Source: Solirubrobacterales bacterium
Lineage (GTDB): Bacteria; Actinomycetota; Thermoleophilia; Solirubrobacterales; 70-9
Assembly (NCBI GenBank): GCA_009691195.1
Contig: SHVA01000011.1
Span: 1 to 64,000, forward strand
Direction of reading: 5' to 3'
Length of the DNA stretch: 64,000 bases
The position numbers and the translations under genes were made by a program. Below, in pieces: positions 24,123 through 32,068 of this stretch (positions are counted from its first letter, which is position 1; each line of letters opens with the position of its first letter). A model generated the notes under the pieces. That model was given only the letters and a program-made list of their open reading frames with translations, was not told the DNA's origin and did no database searches.

Positions 24123-25358
24123 CTAGCGGCGCTTGCGCTTGGCCACCAGGCGCCAGACCTGGCCCTTCTGGGAGAGGACGTAGACGTGGCCCGCCCGGTC
24201 CTCGGCGAAGGAGGTCAGGTAGGGGACCTCGAAGCGGAGCTTGCGCTGCTTGACGGCCTTGTTGGGCAGGGGGCGGAAGGAGAAGATCCGCCCCGTGCAG
24301 AAGTCGCCGAAGATGTAGCGGCCGATGATCTCGCGGCCGAAGATCCGCGAAAGGCTCGGGTCGCGGACGACGTAGCCGCCGGTGACCGAGCAGCCGGGCC
24401 CGTGGGGGTAGGCGAGGATCGGCTCGACCGTCCGCTTCTTGGGAACCCCGCCCCTGTAGGCGGCGAAGCCCTCGTAGGCCGACCAGCCGAAGTTGGCGCC
24501 GGCGCCGGCGCCGGGCGGGACGTAGTCGATCTCCTCGAAGCGGTCCTGCCCGACGTCGCCGATCGACAGCGCCCCCGTGGCGCGGTCGAAGGAGAAGCGC
24601 CAGGGGTTCCGCAGCCCGTAGGCGTAGATCTCGTCGAGCCCGCGGCGGCCGACGAAAGGGTTGTCCTTGGGGACGGTGTAGGGCCTGCGCCCGTGCTTGG
24701 CGGGATCGATCCGGAGGATCTTTCCGCGCGGGTTCTTCAGGTTCTGCGCCGAGTCAAAGGGGTCTCCCGAGGGCCCGCCGTCACCCGAGCCGACGTAGAG
24801 ATGGCCGTCCGGCCCAAAGACAAGCAGGCCCCCGTGGTGCTTGGGGGTGGGCTCGGGGATGATGAGCACGTTGCGGGCACTGCTTCCGCTGGCCCGCACC
24901 TCGCTCTTGGGGCTGCGGCGGTATTCCACCACCCGCAGGTCGTCGTGGTTGTCGGTGAAGGCGACGTAGAAGCGGCCGGATTCGGAGTAGTCGGGCGCGA
25001 AGGTGAGCGAGAGCAGGCCCTCCTCACCACCCTTGCCGTCGTCCTTGACCCGGTCGCGAATGTCGAGGAAGGGCTCGGGGAGCGTCCGCCCGCGCTCGAC
25101 TACCCGGACCTTGCCCGGCTTCTCCACGACGAAGAGGGCCTCACCCTGGGGCGGCTGGGTCAGGTGGACGGGTTGGTTGAAGTTCCCGATCTTCTCGAGG
25201 GCGAGGAACTTGGGCCCGAGGCGCTGCTCGTCGCGATGGGAGATGCCGATGATCGCGGTCACGGCGGCGAGGATCGCCGCGAGCGTCGTCTCGATCTGGC
25301 GGCGGGTGAAGATGGTTCGCATGGACGGGGCATGCCGCCGGCGGGGTCGCCGCGGCAC
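24123..25358 (-). CDS. PQQ-dependent sugar dehydrogenase-like beta-propeller (copy A)
   Basis: This 411-residue protein has a basic N-terminus, a hydrophobic segment (about 20-38) acting as signal peptide or anchor, and a GSDH/HHIP-type six-bladed propeller. Motifs: HHGGLLVFGPDGHLYVGSGD, GLRNPWRFSFDRATG, GANFGW, and the Cys pair in GCSVTGGYVVRD and FGDFCTG, probably a disulfide. The GTG at 25358 is chosen because TAACCT lies 7 nt before it; ATG 25322 is an alternative. It is the last of five consecutive paralogues, separated from copy B by 23 nt, and probably has its own promoter as well. Soluble relatives oxidise sugars with PQQ, but cofactor use is not shown here. Confidence 0.82.
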   Translation of the reverse strand: MPRRPRRRHAPSMRTIFTRRQIETTLAAILAAVTAIIGISHRDEQRLGPKFLALEKIGNFNQPVHLTQPPQGEALFVVEKPGKVRVVERGRTLPEPFLDIRDRVKDDGKGGEEGLLSLTFAPDYSESGRFYVAFTDNHDDLRVVEYRRSPKSEVRASGSSARNVLIIPEPTPKHHGGLLVFGPDGHLYVGSGDGGPSGDPFDSAQNLKNPRGKILRIDPAKHGRRPYTVPKDNPFVGRRGLDEIYAYGLRNPWRFSFDRATGALSIGDVGQDRFEEIDYVPPGAGAGANFGWSAYEGFAAYRGGVPKKRTVEPILAYPHGPGCSVTGGYVVRDPSLSRIFGREIIGRYIFGDFCTGRIFSFRPLPNKAVKQRKLRFEVPYLTSFAEDRAGHVYVLSQKGQVWRLVAKRKRR

Positions 25359-25365
25359 CCGCGGC

Positions 25366-25371
25366 AGGTTA
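25366..25371 (-). promoter_or_regulatory. -10 box TAACCT before propeller copy A
   Basis: Reverse-strand TAACCT ends 7 nt before the GTG at 25358, the same hexamer and spacing as hemQ. It suggests copy A is also transcribed independently of the upstream copies. Confidence 0.5.
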
Positions 25372-25381
25372 GTGCCTGCGC

Positions 25382-26569
25382 CTAGCGCTTCCCGGGAACG
25401 ACCCGGAAGACCGGGCCGCTGAGCGAGGTCGCATACAGGGCGCCGCCGCGGCCCTCTCCGAAGGAGCTGAGCGAGCCGACCCGCAGGCCCGTCCCGCGGT
25501 CGTGCTTGGCGCGGCCGAGCGCCGGCACGAAGCTGCGCAGCTTGCCGGTGCAGTAGTCGCCGTAGAGATAGCGTCCGCGCAGGCTCTTCAGCGAGCGGTC
25601 AGCGACGACGTAGCCGCCGATCACGGTGCACCCACGCGAGTGCGGGTAGGCGAGCACGGGCTGGTCGTGGCGCGATGGCGCCGGCGGGATCGCGCCGTCG
25701 TAGTGCGAGAAGCCCTCGAAGTCGTTCCAGCCGAAGTTTGCGCCCCTGGCGGCAGCGACCGTCTCGTAGTCAACCTCCTCGAAGGCGTCCTGACCGACGT
25801 CGCCGATCGCGATTCGGGGCCGGCTGGGCTTTGTAGTGAGGTCGAAGGAGAAGCGGAAGGGGTTGCGCAGCCCGATCGAGTAGATCTCGTCGCGGCCCGG
25901 GTCGCCGACGAAGGGGTTGCTCGCTGGGACCGTGTAGGGCCGGCCGCCGCTCTCCCGGGGGTCTATCCGGATCAGCTTGCCGAGCAGGTTGTCGGTCCTC
26001 TGGGCGCTGTTGTCGGCGTCGCCGGCGCCCCCGCCGTCGCCCGCCCCCGCGAACAGGTAGCCGCCCGGGCCGAACTGGAGCTGGCCGCCGTTGTGGTTGG
26101 ACTCGTCGGGGTGGGGGATCGTGATCACGACCCGGCGGGTCTTGCGCTTGGCACGGTTGGGATTGCCGGCCGAGCGGCGGAACTCGTCGATCTCGATGCT
26201 GCCCTCGTTGTTGACGAAGTAGGCGTAGAAGCGCCCCGAGCTGCCGTAGTCGGGCGGGAACGCGATCGAGAGCAGCCCCTGCTCGCCTCCGAAACGCACG
26301 AGCCGGCGGATGTCCAGGAAGGGCCTGCCGAGCCTTCGCCCCCTGAGGACGAGCCGCACCCGGCCCGCCTGCTCGACCACGAACAGCCCCCTGGAGCCAG
26401 GCGCGGAGTCCACGTAAACCGGGCTGCGGAAGCGGCCGATCGATTTCAGCGTTGCGCCGCCCTTGCCGTTGCCCGCTGCCACCGCGCTCGGGTCCCAGCG
26501 GCCGCCTGCGACCAGCAACACGGCGCCGGCGAACGCCAGGCAGGCTGCTGTTGTGCGGGCGCGCCTCAC
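25382..26569 (-). CDS. PQQ-dependent sugar dehydrogenase-like beta-propeller (copy B)
   Basis: This 395-residue secreted propeller starts at a GTG (26569) that overlaps the TGA of copy C as GTGA, so its translation is coupled. A signal peptide (VRRARTTAACLAFAGAVLL) precedes the propeller. Family motifs: NHNGGQLQFGPGGYLFAGAG with the His that in soluble glucose dehydrogenase is the catalytic base, GLRNPFRFSFDL with the conserved Arg, GANFGWNDFEG, and the paired cysteines in GCTVIGGYVVAD and YGDYCTG. A longer in-frame extension upstream lies inside copy C and was rejected. Confidence 0.83.
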   Translation of the reverse strand: MRRARTTAACLAFAGAVLLVAGGRWDPSAVAAGNGKGGATLKSIGRFRSPVYVDSAPGSRGLFVVEQAGRVRLVLRGRRLGRPFLDIRRLVRFGGEQGLLSIAFPPDYGSSGRFYAYFVNNEGSIEIDEFRRSAGNPNRAKRKTRRVVITIPHPDESNHNGGQLQFGPGGYLFAGAGDGGGAGDADNSAQRTDNLLGKLIRIDPRESGGRPYTVPASNPFVGDPGRDEIYSIGLRNPFRFSFDLTTKPSRPRIAIGDVGQDAFEEVDYETVAAARGANFGWNDFEGFSHYDGAIPPAPSRHDQPVLAYPHSRGCTVIGGYVVADRSLKSLRGRYLYGDYCTGKLRSFVPALGRAKHDRGTGLRVGSLSSFGEGRGGALYATSLSGPVFRVVPGKR

Positions 26570-27759
26570 TTGGGATCCAGGCGCCGGAGGCTGCCGTTCA
26601 GAGTGGTGAGCATCAACCTGCCCTTGGCGTCCTCGCCGAAGGACGAGACGCTCTGCAGGCTCCTCACCCCGAGCGGCCGATCGTCGCTGGCGCTGCCCTG
26701 GGAGGGGATCAGGCTCCGGATCTGGCCTGAGCAGAAGTCCGCGTACAGGTAGCGCCCCAAGAGCGAGGGAAGGCGCTTGTCGCGGGCCACGTAGCCGCCG
26801 CTGATCGCGCAGGTCCCGTGGTGCGGGTAAGCGAGGATCGGCGCCACGGCGCCCGGCGCCGCCAGATCGGGATCTATCAGCGCCTTGCCCTCGAAGCGCG
26901 GCCAGCCGAAGTTGGAGCCGCGGGCCTTGCCGCGCTTGCGGAAGTTGACCTCCTCGCGGGCGATCGGGGCGTCCGAGCCGACGTCGCCGATCGCGATCGC
27001 GCCCTTGAGGCGGTCGAAGCTGAAGCGCCACGGGTTGCGAAAGCCGAGCGCGTAGATCTCGTCGCGCCCCGGGCCCTGGGCGAAGGGATTGCCGGTCGGG
27101 ACGGTGTAGGGCTCGCTCCCGCGCCGGCGGGGATCGATCCGCAGGATCTTGCCCAGGAGGCTGTCGTGGCTCTGGGCCTGCTCGGACTCAGCGCCGTCGC
27201 CGACGCTCACGTAGAGGAGGCCGTCGGGGCCGAACTGGAGCGCTCCGGCGTTGTGGTTGGGGAAGTCGTCGCGGTGGGGGATCTCCAGCACCGCCCTCGG
27301 CTCGCCGATCGCGCGCAGCCCCTTGGGGTCGGTCCGGATCTCCGCCACCAGGTTGTCGGTGTCGAGTTGGTTGAAGTAGACGTAGGCGAGGTGGTTGCGC
27401 TCGAAGTGCGGGTGGAAGGCGATCGAGAGCAGACCCTGCTCGCTGTTGCCCGACTCGACCGAGTCGCTGATGTCGAATAGGGGCGTTTCCCGCGTGGCGC
27501 CGTCACGGATGACCAGGACGCGGCCTCCTCGCTCGACCACGTAGAGGTTGCGCCTCAGCGATGGAGCCGCCGCCACGTGGACCGGCTGGTCGAGCCCGGC
27601 GGCCAATTTCGTCAGCTTGACGCCGCCGGTGCCCGGCTTCTTGGCGCCGCCCTGCGTCTCACGGGCGGCGGCGGTCGCGGCGAGCGTCAGGGCGCAGCTG
27701 CCGAGCAGCACCGCGGCCGCGAGGACGGCGCGGCCCGCCCGGGGCTCGCGGGCCGTCAA
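26566..27759 (-). CDS. PQQ-dependent sugar dehydrogenase-like beta-propeller (copy C)
   Basis: This 397-residue propeller starts at TTG 27759, overlapping the TGA of copy D as TTGA. The signal peptide is LTAREPRAGRAVLAAAVLLG. Motifs: NHNAGALQFGPDGLLYVSVG, GFRNPWRFSFDRLKG, GSNFGWPRFEGKAL, and TCAISGGYVARD with YADFCSG. It differs from its neighbours at the otherwise conserved GDGG (GDGA here) and at GG after the His (NHNAG), so its ligand site may be altered. Function is inferred from family only. Confidence 0.82.
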   Translation of the reverse strand: MTAREPRAGRAVLAAAVLLGSCALTLAATAAARETQGGAKKPGTGGVKLTKLAAGLDQPVHVAAAPSLRRNLYVVERGGRVLVIRDGATRETPLFDISDSVESGNSEQGLLSIAFHPHFERNHLAYVYFNQLDTDNLVAEIRTDPKGLRAIGEPRAVLEIPHRDDFPNHNAGALQFGPDGLLYVSVGDGAESEQAQSHDSLLGKILRIDPRRRGSEPYTVPTGNPFAQGPGRDEIYALGFRNPWRFSFDRLKGAIAIGDVGSDAPIAREEVNFRKRGKARGSNFGWPRFEGKALIDPDLAAPGAVAPILAYPHHGTCAISGGYVARDKRLPSLLGRYLYADFCSGQIRSLIPSQGSASDDRPLGVRSLQSVSSFGEDAKGRLMLTTLNGSLRRLDPK

Positions 27760-28937
27760 GGCGCTGGATCGAGGCGGTAGAGGGGCCCCGCCAGCGAGGC
27801 GACGAAGATCCGCCCGCCCTTGCCCTGGCCGAAGGAGCCCGGCGAGTCGACGAAGGTCCCCGGCCCTACCTCCTGGTCGTTTACGGCGCCGCTCGCCTTC
27901 GGGATCAGCGAGCGCACGATGCCGTCGCAGAGGTCGCTGTAGACGTAGCGGCCGTAGAGGCTCTCGAGCCGCTTGTCGCGAACCACGTAGCCGCCGATGA
28001 TCGCGCATCGGGAACTGTGGTCGTAGTCGTGGATCGGGAGGATCGCGCCGGGTGCCGAGATGTCGCCGTCGCGCAGCAACGAGCCCTCAAAGCGCGGCCA
28101 GCCGAAGTTGGCGCCGCGCCCCTTGCCCCGCTTGCGGAAGTCGACCTCCTCACGCTGGCCCTCGCCGACGTCGCCGATCAGCAGCGCCCCGGTGAGGCGG
28201 TCGAAGGAGAAGCGGTAGGGGTTGCGCAGGCCCAGCGAGTAGACCTCGGCCCGTCCGGGCGCCGGCCCGGCGAAGGGGTTGGACCTCGGCGAGGTGTAGG
28301 GCTTGGAGCCGCCGCCCTTGCGCCGGCTCTTGCGCGGCTCGATCCGCAGGACCTTGCCGCGCAGGTTGTCGCGGTCCTGCGCCGCCTCGGGGGTGGAGCC
28401 GCCGTCTCCCGAGGCGATATAGAGCAGCCCGTCGGGCCCGAACTCGATCTGGCCGCCGTTGTGGTTCGCGGCGTCGTCGGGATGGGGGATCTCGATCACA
28501 TCGCGGATTGAGCCGGGCGCGACGACGGTGGGCTTCTTGGCGCTGCGACGCAGCTCGACGACGACATTGTCACCGTCGTTCTGGGTGTAGTAGGCATACA
28601 GCAGGCGGTTCCTGTCGTAGCCCGGATGGAAGGCGATCGAGAGCAGGCCGCGCTCGCCACCGTCGTCCACCAGGGAGCTGAGGTCGACGAACGGCCTCGC
28701 GAGCGTCTCGCCCTTCCGCATCACCATCACCCGGCCCTGCTTCTCGACCACGAACAGAAGCCCCTTCGCGCCCGGCGCGCTGGTTGCGAATATGGGCTGG
28801 TTGAAGTCGTCGAGCTCGGTCAGCGTGACGCCGTCGTCCCCGTCGCCGACGGGTGGCGTTCCGGCCGCCGGCACGGCGACGATCAGCGCGGTGAGCATCG
28901 TCAGGGGGAGCAGGAGTCTCTTCATCGCGGGGTTCAT
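27756..28937 (-). CDS. PQQ-dependent sugar dehydrogenase-like beta-propeller (copy D)
   Basis: This 393-residue propeller starts at ATG 28937, 7 nt after a strong GGAGGT, the only copy with a clear Shine-Dalgarno. The signal peptide is MKRLLLPLTMLTALIVAV with a cleavage site near AAGT. Motifs: NHNGGQIEFGPDGLLYIASG, GLRNPYRFSFDRLTG, GANFGWPRFEG, and RCAIIGGYVVRD with YSDLCDG. It carries a Lys/Arg-rich loop (EPRKSRRKGGGSKPY) absent from the others. Copy C overlaps its stop; copy E ends 30 nt upstream. Confidence 0.83.
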   Translation of the reverse strand: MNPAMKRLLLPLTMLTALIVAVPAAGTPPVGDGDDGVTLTELDDFNQPIFATSAPGAKGLLFVVEKQGRVMVMRKGETLARPFVDLSSLVDDGGERGLLSIAFHPGYDRNRLLYAYYTQNDGDNVVVELRRSAKKPTVVAPGSIRDVIEIPHPDDAANHNGGQIEFGPDGLLYIASGDGGSTPEAAQDRDNLRGKVLRIEPRKSRRKGGGSKPYTSPRSNPFAGPAPGRAEVYSLGLRNPYRFSFDRLTGALLIGDVGEGQREEVDFRKRGKGRGANFGWPRFEGSLLRDGDISAPGAILPIHDYDHSSRCAIIGGYVVRDKRLESLYGRYVYSDLCDGIVRSLIPKASGAVNDQEVGPGTFVDSPGSFGQGKGGRIFVASLAGPLYRLDPAP

Positions 28938-28967
28938 CAGGAACACCTCCGAGGTCGCATCGGATCG

Positions 28968-30170
28968 CTATCCCGGCACGATCCGGTAGACCGGGCCATC
29001 GAGCGAGGCAACATAGAGCCTGCCCCCGGCCCCCTCGCCGAAGGAGCTCAGCTGAGGCACCTCCAGCCCCAGCGCGTGCTCGCCCCCGGGGAGGCCGGGG
29101 ACGAAGCTGCGAAGCTCTCCAGAGCAGAAGTCGCCGTAGAGGTATCGGCCGTCAAGAGAGGTCAGCTCCGGGTCCCGGACCACATAGCCGCCGGTCACCG
29201 AGCAACCCTCCTCGTGCGAGTAGGCCAGGGCAGGCGCGATCGCGCCGGGCGCCGTCTGGTCCGGGTTGAAGCGCTGGTCGGCCTCGAGGGCCGACCAGCC
29301 GAAGTTGGCCCCCGCGGCCCTCGCCGTGGGCACGATGTCGATCTCCTCGAAATCACTCTGGCCGACGTCGCCGATCGCCAGGTCGCCAGTCCCGTGGTCA
29401 AAGCTGAAGCGCCAGGGGTTGCGCAGACCGTAGGCGTAGAGTTCGGGGCGGGCGCCCTTGCGGCCTGCGAACGGGTTGTCGCTCGGGACCGAGTAGGGGC
29501 GGCCGCCCGCCGCCCGGGGGTCGATTCGCAGGATCTTGCCGAGCAGGCTCGAGAGGTCCTGGGCGTTTCGCTCGGGGTCTCCGATCCCGCCACCGTCGCC
29601 CGTACCGATGTAGAGCAGGCCGTCGGGACCGAACTGGAGCAGCCCGCCGTTGTGGTTGGAGGCGAAGTCGTCCATCACGAGCACCTCTCGCTCGCTCGCC
29701 GGGTCGGCGCTCTCGCCCGCGGGAGCCTCGAACTCGGCCACCCGCTGGTTCTGGTCGGAGTCGGTGAAGTAGGCGTAGACGAGGCCCGACTCCTCGTGGT
29801 CGGGGGGGAAGGCGATCGAGAGCAGCCCCTGCTCGCCGCCGGCGGTCACCCGGTCGCTGATGTCGAGGAACGGCTCACTCAGCGTGCGGCCGTCGCGGAT
29901 GATTCGAACGGTGCCGCCCTGCTCGACCACGTACAGATCCTCGCTTCCCGGCCGCTGGGTGACGTAGAGAGGCGCCTCGAAGTCGCCCAGCTCCTGAAGC
30001 CTGACGCCACCCACGCCCGCGCCGGCCCCCTTGGCCGCTTTCGCGGGTCCAGCGGCCGTCCTCGCCACCGTCGCGGGCTCGTCTTCCCCTCCGCCGCATC
30101 CGGCGCCGAGCAGGGCCGCGCCGGCGCAGAGCGCGACGAGAGTCACCCTCCATGGCCGCAGATCCCTCAC
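28968..30170 (-). CDS. Lipoprotein PQQ-dependent sugar dehydrogenase-like beta-propeller (copy E)
   Basis: This 400-residue protein is the first of the five co-oriented propellers. Its N-terminus has a lipobox (ALLGAGC, Cys about residue 25), so the mature protein should be lipid-anchored to the outer face of the membrane, unlike its neighbours. Motifs: NHNGGLLQFGPDGLLYIGTG, GLRNPWRFSFDHGTG, GANFGW, and GCSVTGGYVVRD with YGDFCSG. The GTG at 30170 lies 8 nt after a TAGAGT box. Copy A is the closest relative by motif inspection. Confidence 0.84.
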   Translation of the reverse strand: MRDLRPWRVTLVALCAGAALLGAGCGGGEDEPATVARTAAGPAKAAKGAGAGVGGVRLQELGDFEAPLYVTQRPGSEDLYVVEQGGTVRIIRDGRTLSEPFLDISDRVTAGGEQGLLSIAFPPDHEESGLVYAYFTDSDQNQRVAEFEAPAGESADPASEREVLVMDDFASNHNGGLLQFGPDGLLYIGTGDGGGIGDPERNAQDLSSLLGKILRIDPRAAGGRPYSVPSDNPFAGRKGARPELYAYGLRNPWRFSFDHGTGDLAIGDVGQSDFEEIDIVPTARAAGANFGWSALEADQRFNPDQTAPGAIAPALAYSHEEGCSVTGGYVVRDPELTSLDGRYLYGDFCSGELRSFVPGLPGGEHALGLEVPQLSSFGEGAGGRLYVASLDGPVYRIVPG

Positions 30171-30178
30171 CGCTCAGA

Positions 30179-30184
30179 ACTCTA
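30179..30184 (-). promoter_or_regulatory. -10-like TAGAGT at head of propeller cluster
   Basis: Reverse-strand TAGAGT ends 8 nt before the GTG at 30170. It is the likely promoter of the E-D-C-B unit, although read-through from the lipoprotein gene 56 nt upstream is also possible. Confidence 0.4.
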
Positions 30185-30226
30185 GGGACCGGCCGGCGCC
30201 GGCCGGCAGCCACCGAGCAGCCTCAG

Positions 30227-31078
30227 CTACGGAGAGGGCGAGACCTCGGTCTGCTGCTCGGTGCCGCCCGCCTGGCCGAGCACGCTGGACTTCTTGATCG
30301 GCACGACCTCGCCGCTCTCGGTCACGCGGGTCTGCGGCGGGATGTCGCTGATCCGGACCACGAACTGTCTCTCGGGGACGCTGCCGTCGCCGGTCAGGGC
30401 CACCGCCTTGCCGGTGAGCCCGGCGGCAATGCGGTAGTTGACCGTGTAGTCGCCCGCCTGCACGGTGGTCAGGCTGAAGACGACCACGCGGGTGTCGCCG
30501 GCCTTTAGGGGGCCGAAGCTGTAGGTGTTCGTGAGCGCGGTGGCCGCGCCCGCCGACGCGCCCTTGCCCGCAAGCTTGGGGTAGCCGCTCTCGAGGACCC
30601 AGACGGGGCGGGAGGGAGTCGCAAGCCCGGCCTGCTGATCGACGATCGAGAAGGAGCCGCTGGCGGTTCCGCCGACCTCGGAGTCGTCATCGCCGGAGGT
30701 GGTGTCCTCGGTCGTTCCCGATTGCTCGTCGGGCGTGTCCTCGGAGGAGCTGGTGTCGACGTCATTGACGCCGGCGTCCTCTCCGGCCTCCGAGGCCGAG
30801 GCCTGGGGCTCGGTGAAGATGGTCATCGCCAGGTCCGGGATCGTCTCGTCGCCGGTGTTCTTGACGCCTAGGCGCAGCTCGGAGGTCTCGGCGATGTTCT
30901 GCCCGCTGGGGAACTCGGCGGTGACGATCTCGACCGGGAAATCGCCATCGGGTTCGTTCGCATCCTGGCTCTCCCCGCCACCGCAGGCGGCGATCCCCAA
31001 AACTAAAAGGGAAGCGAGGGTCGCTCCAAACAGGGCGCGCGCTCGCAGGAGAGGGTATGTGGAGCCGCACTCCTCCAA
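30227..31078 (-). CDS. Lipoprotein with acidic low-complexity linker
   Basis: This protein of about 283 residues has a signal peptide ending in the lipobox VLGIAAC, then a Gly/Glu-rich tether. A beta-sandwich-like segment (VEIVTAEFPSGQNIAETSEL, LRLGVKNTGDETIPDLAM) resembles CARDB/DUF11-type folds. An extremely acidic Ser/Thr/Asp/Glu linker (about residues 95-130) and a second beta-rich domain (FSLTTVQAGDYTVNYRIAAG) follow. The family is not recognised. The TTG start at 31078 is chosen because TATGTT lies 9 nt upstream and the signal peptide begins soon after; other starts are possible. Position and orientation make it a candidate surface partner of the propellers. Confidence 0.6.
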   Translation of the reverse strand: MEECGSTYPLLRARALFGATLASLLVLGIAACGGGESQDANEPDGDFPVEIVTAEFPSGQNIAETSELRLGVKNTGDETIPDLAMTIFTEPQASASEAGEDAGVNDVDTSSSEDTPDEQSGTTEDTTSGDDDSEVGGTASGSFSIVDQQAGLATPSRPVWVLESGYPKLAGKGASAGAATALTNTYSFGPLKAGDTRVVVFSLTTVQAGDYTVNYRIAAGLTGKAVALTGDGSVPERQFVVRISDIPPQTRVTESGEVVPIKKSSVLGQAGGTEQQTEVSPSP

Positions 31079-31226
31079 GGCGGGCGCAACATACACGACC
31101 CCGAAGCATCCCCGCAAGCGGCCTCCCCCCGCCGGCGGTTGTGCGGGCCCGTCGTGCGGGGCCGGTGGCGAGACGCTGGTCGATCAAATAACCTGTTCCG
31201 TGAGTCGCGTCACAGACGCCTGGCCC

Positions 31227-31247
31227 GACCGCCCATCCCGGGCGGTC
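31227..31247 (+). other. Perfect hairpin in leader of the MlaE/F operon
   Basis: GACCGCCC and GGGCGGTC form an 8-bp stem with a 5-nt loop, 3 nt upstream of the GGAGGAG RBS (31251-31257) of the first permease gene. It may influence translation or mark a leader structure. Confidence 0.4.
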
Positions 31248-31261
31248 CCTGGAGGAGATAG

Positions 31262-32068
31262 ATGGTCAGATCCGTAGCGGACAGGGCGTTCCTGCCGGCC
31301 AAGTCGCTTTTCGAGCAGGTCGGCGACATGATGATCCTGACCGCCAAGACGATCGTGTCGGCGGTCAAGCCCCCGTACCCCTACGGCGGTGAGTTCATCT
31401 CGCAGTTCCTGTTCGCGCTCCAGCTCTGCTGGTTCCCGATGATGATCTCGACCCTCGCCTTCGGCTTCGGCGCGCCGGGGCTGCAGGCGGCCAACTTCCT
31501 CTCGTTGTTCGGAGCGCTCGACCGCCTCGGGGGCTTCTTCATCCTCGCCTCGATCCGTGAGTTCGCACCCTTCGTCACCGCGGTCGTTGTCGCCGGCGTT
31601 GCCGGCACCGCGATCACCGCCGACCTCGGCGCAAGGAAGATCCGCGAGGAGCTCGACGCGCTCCAGGTTCTGGGCGTGGACCCGATCAAGAACCTCGTCG
31701 TGCCCCGCTTCCTGGCCCTGATGATCATCACCGGGCTGATGGACATCTACGCACTGATCTTCGGGATCATCGGCGGCATCGGCGCGGAGTTGCTCTACCA
31801 CGAGCCGCTCGGCGGCTTCTTCGCGACGCTCTTCAACAATGCATCCGTCGTCGACCTCTGGGGGTCGGTGCTGAAGACGACCCTGTTCGGGGCGATCATC
31901 GCAATCGTCTGCTCCTACAAGGGGATGACTGCGTCCGGAGGCGCCGAGGGCGTGGGCAGAGCCGTGAACGAAGCGGTGGTTATCGCCTTCATGGGCGTCT
32001 TCGCGTTCAACTACGTCTTCACCCAGACACTGCTCGCGACGCATCCTGATCTGCAGGTGATCAAGTAG
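31262..32068 (+). CDS. MlaE/YrbE family ABC permease (first copy)
   Basis: This 268-residue integral membrane protein of the MlaE (YrbE) family forms the membrane core of Mce/Mla lipid transporters. Characteristic blocks are LASIREFAPFVTAVVVAG, AGTAITADLGARKIREELDAL and LQVLGVDPIKNLVVPRF, the last carrying the EExDAL coupling helix. It has 5-6 hydrophobic segments. Start ATG 31262 follows a strong RBS GGAGGAG. It is followed without a gap by a second permease, matching the YrbEA/YrbEB pairing of actinobacterial mce loci. Confidence 0.92.
   Translation: MVRSVADRAFLPAKSLFEQVGDMMILTAKTIVSAVKPPYPYGGEFISQFLFALQLCWFPMMISTLAFGFGAPGLQAANFLSLFGALDRLGGFFILASIREFAPFVTAVVVAGVAGTAITADLGARKIREELDALQVLGVDPIKNLVVPRFLALMIITGLMDIYALIFGIIGGIGAELLYHEPLGGFFATLFNNASVVDLWGSVLKTTLFGAIIAIVCSYKGMTASGGAEGVGRAVNEAVVIAFMGVFAFNYVFTQTLLATHPDLQVIK

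Noticed and set aside
24123-30170. Propeller cluster as an assembly duplication
   Set aside because: The five copies differ throughout in signal peptides, loops and motif residues and have distinct junctions, so they are separate genes rather than repeated contig sequence.
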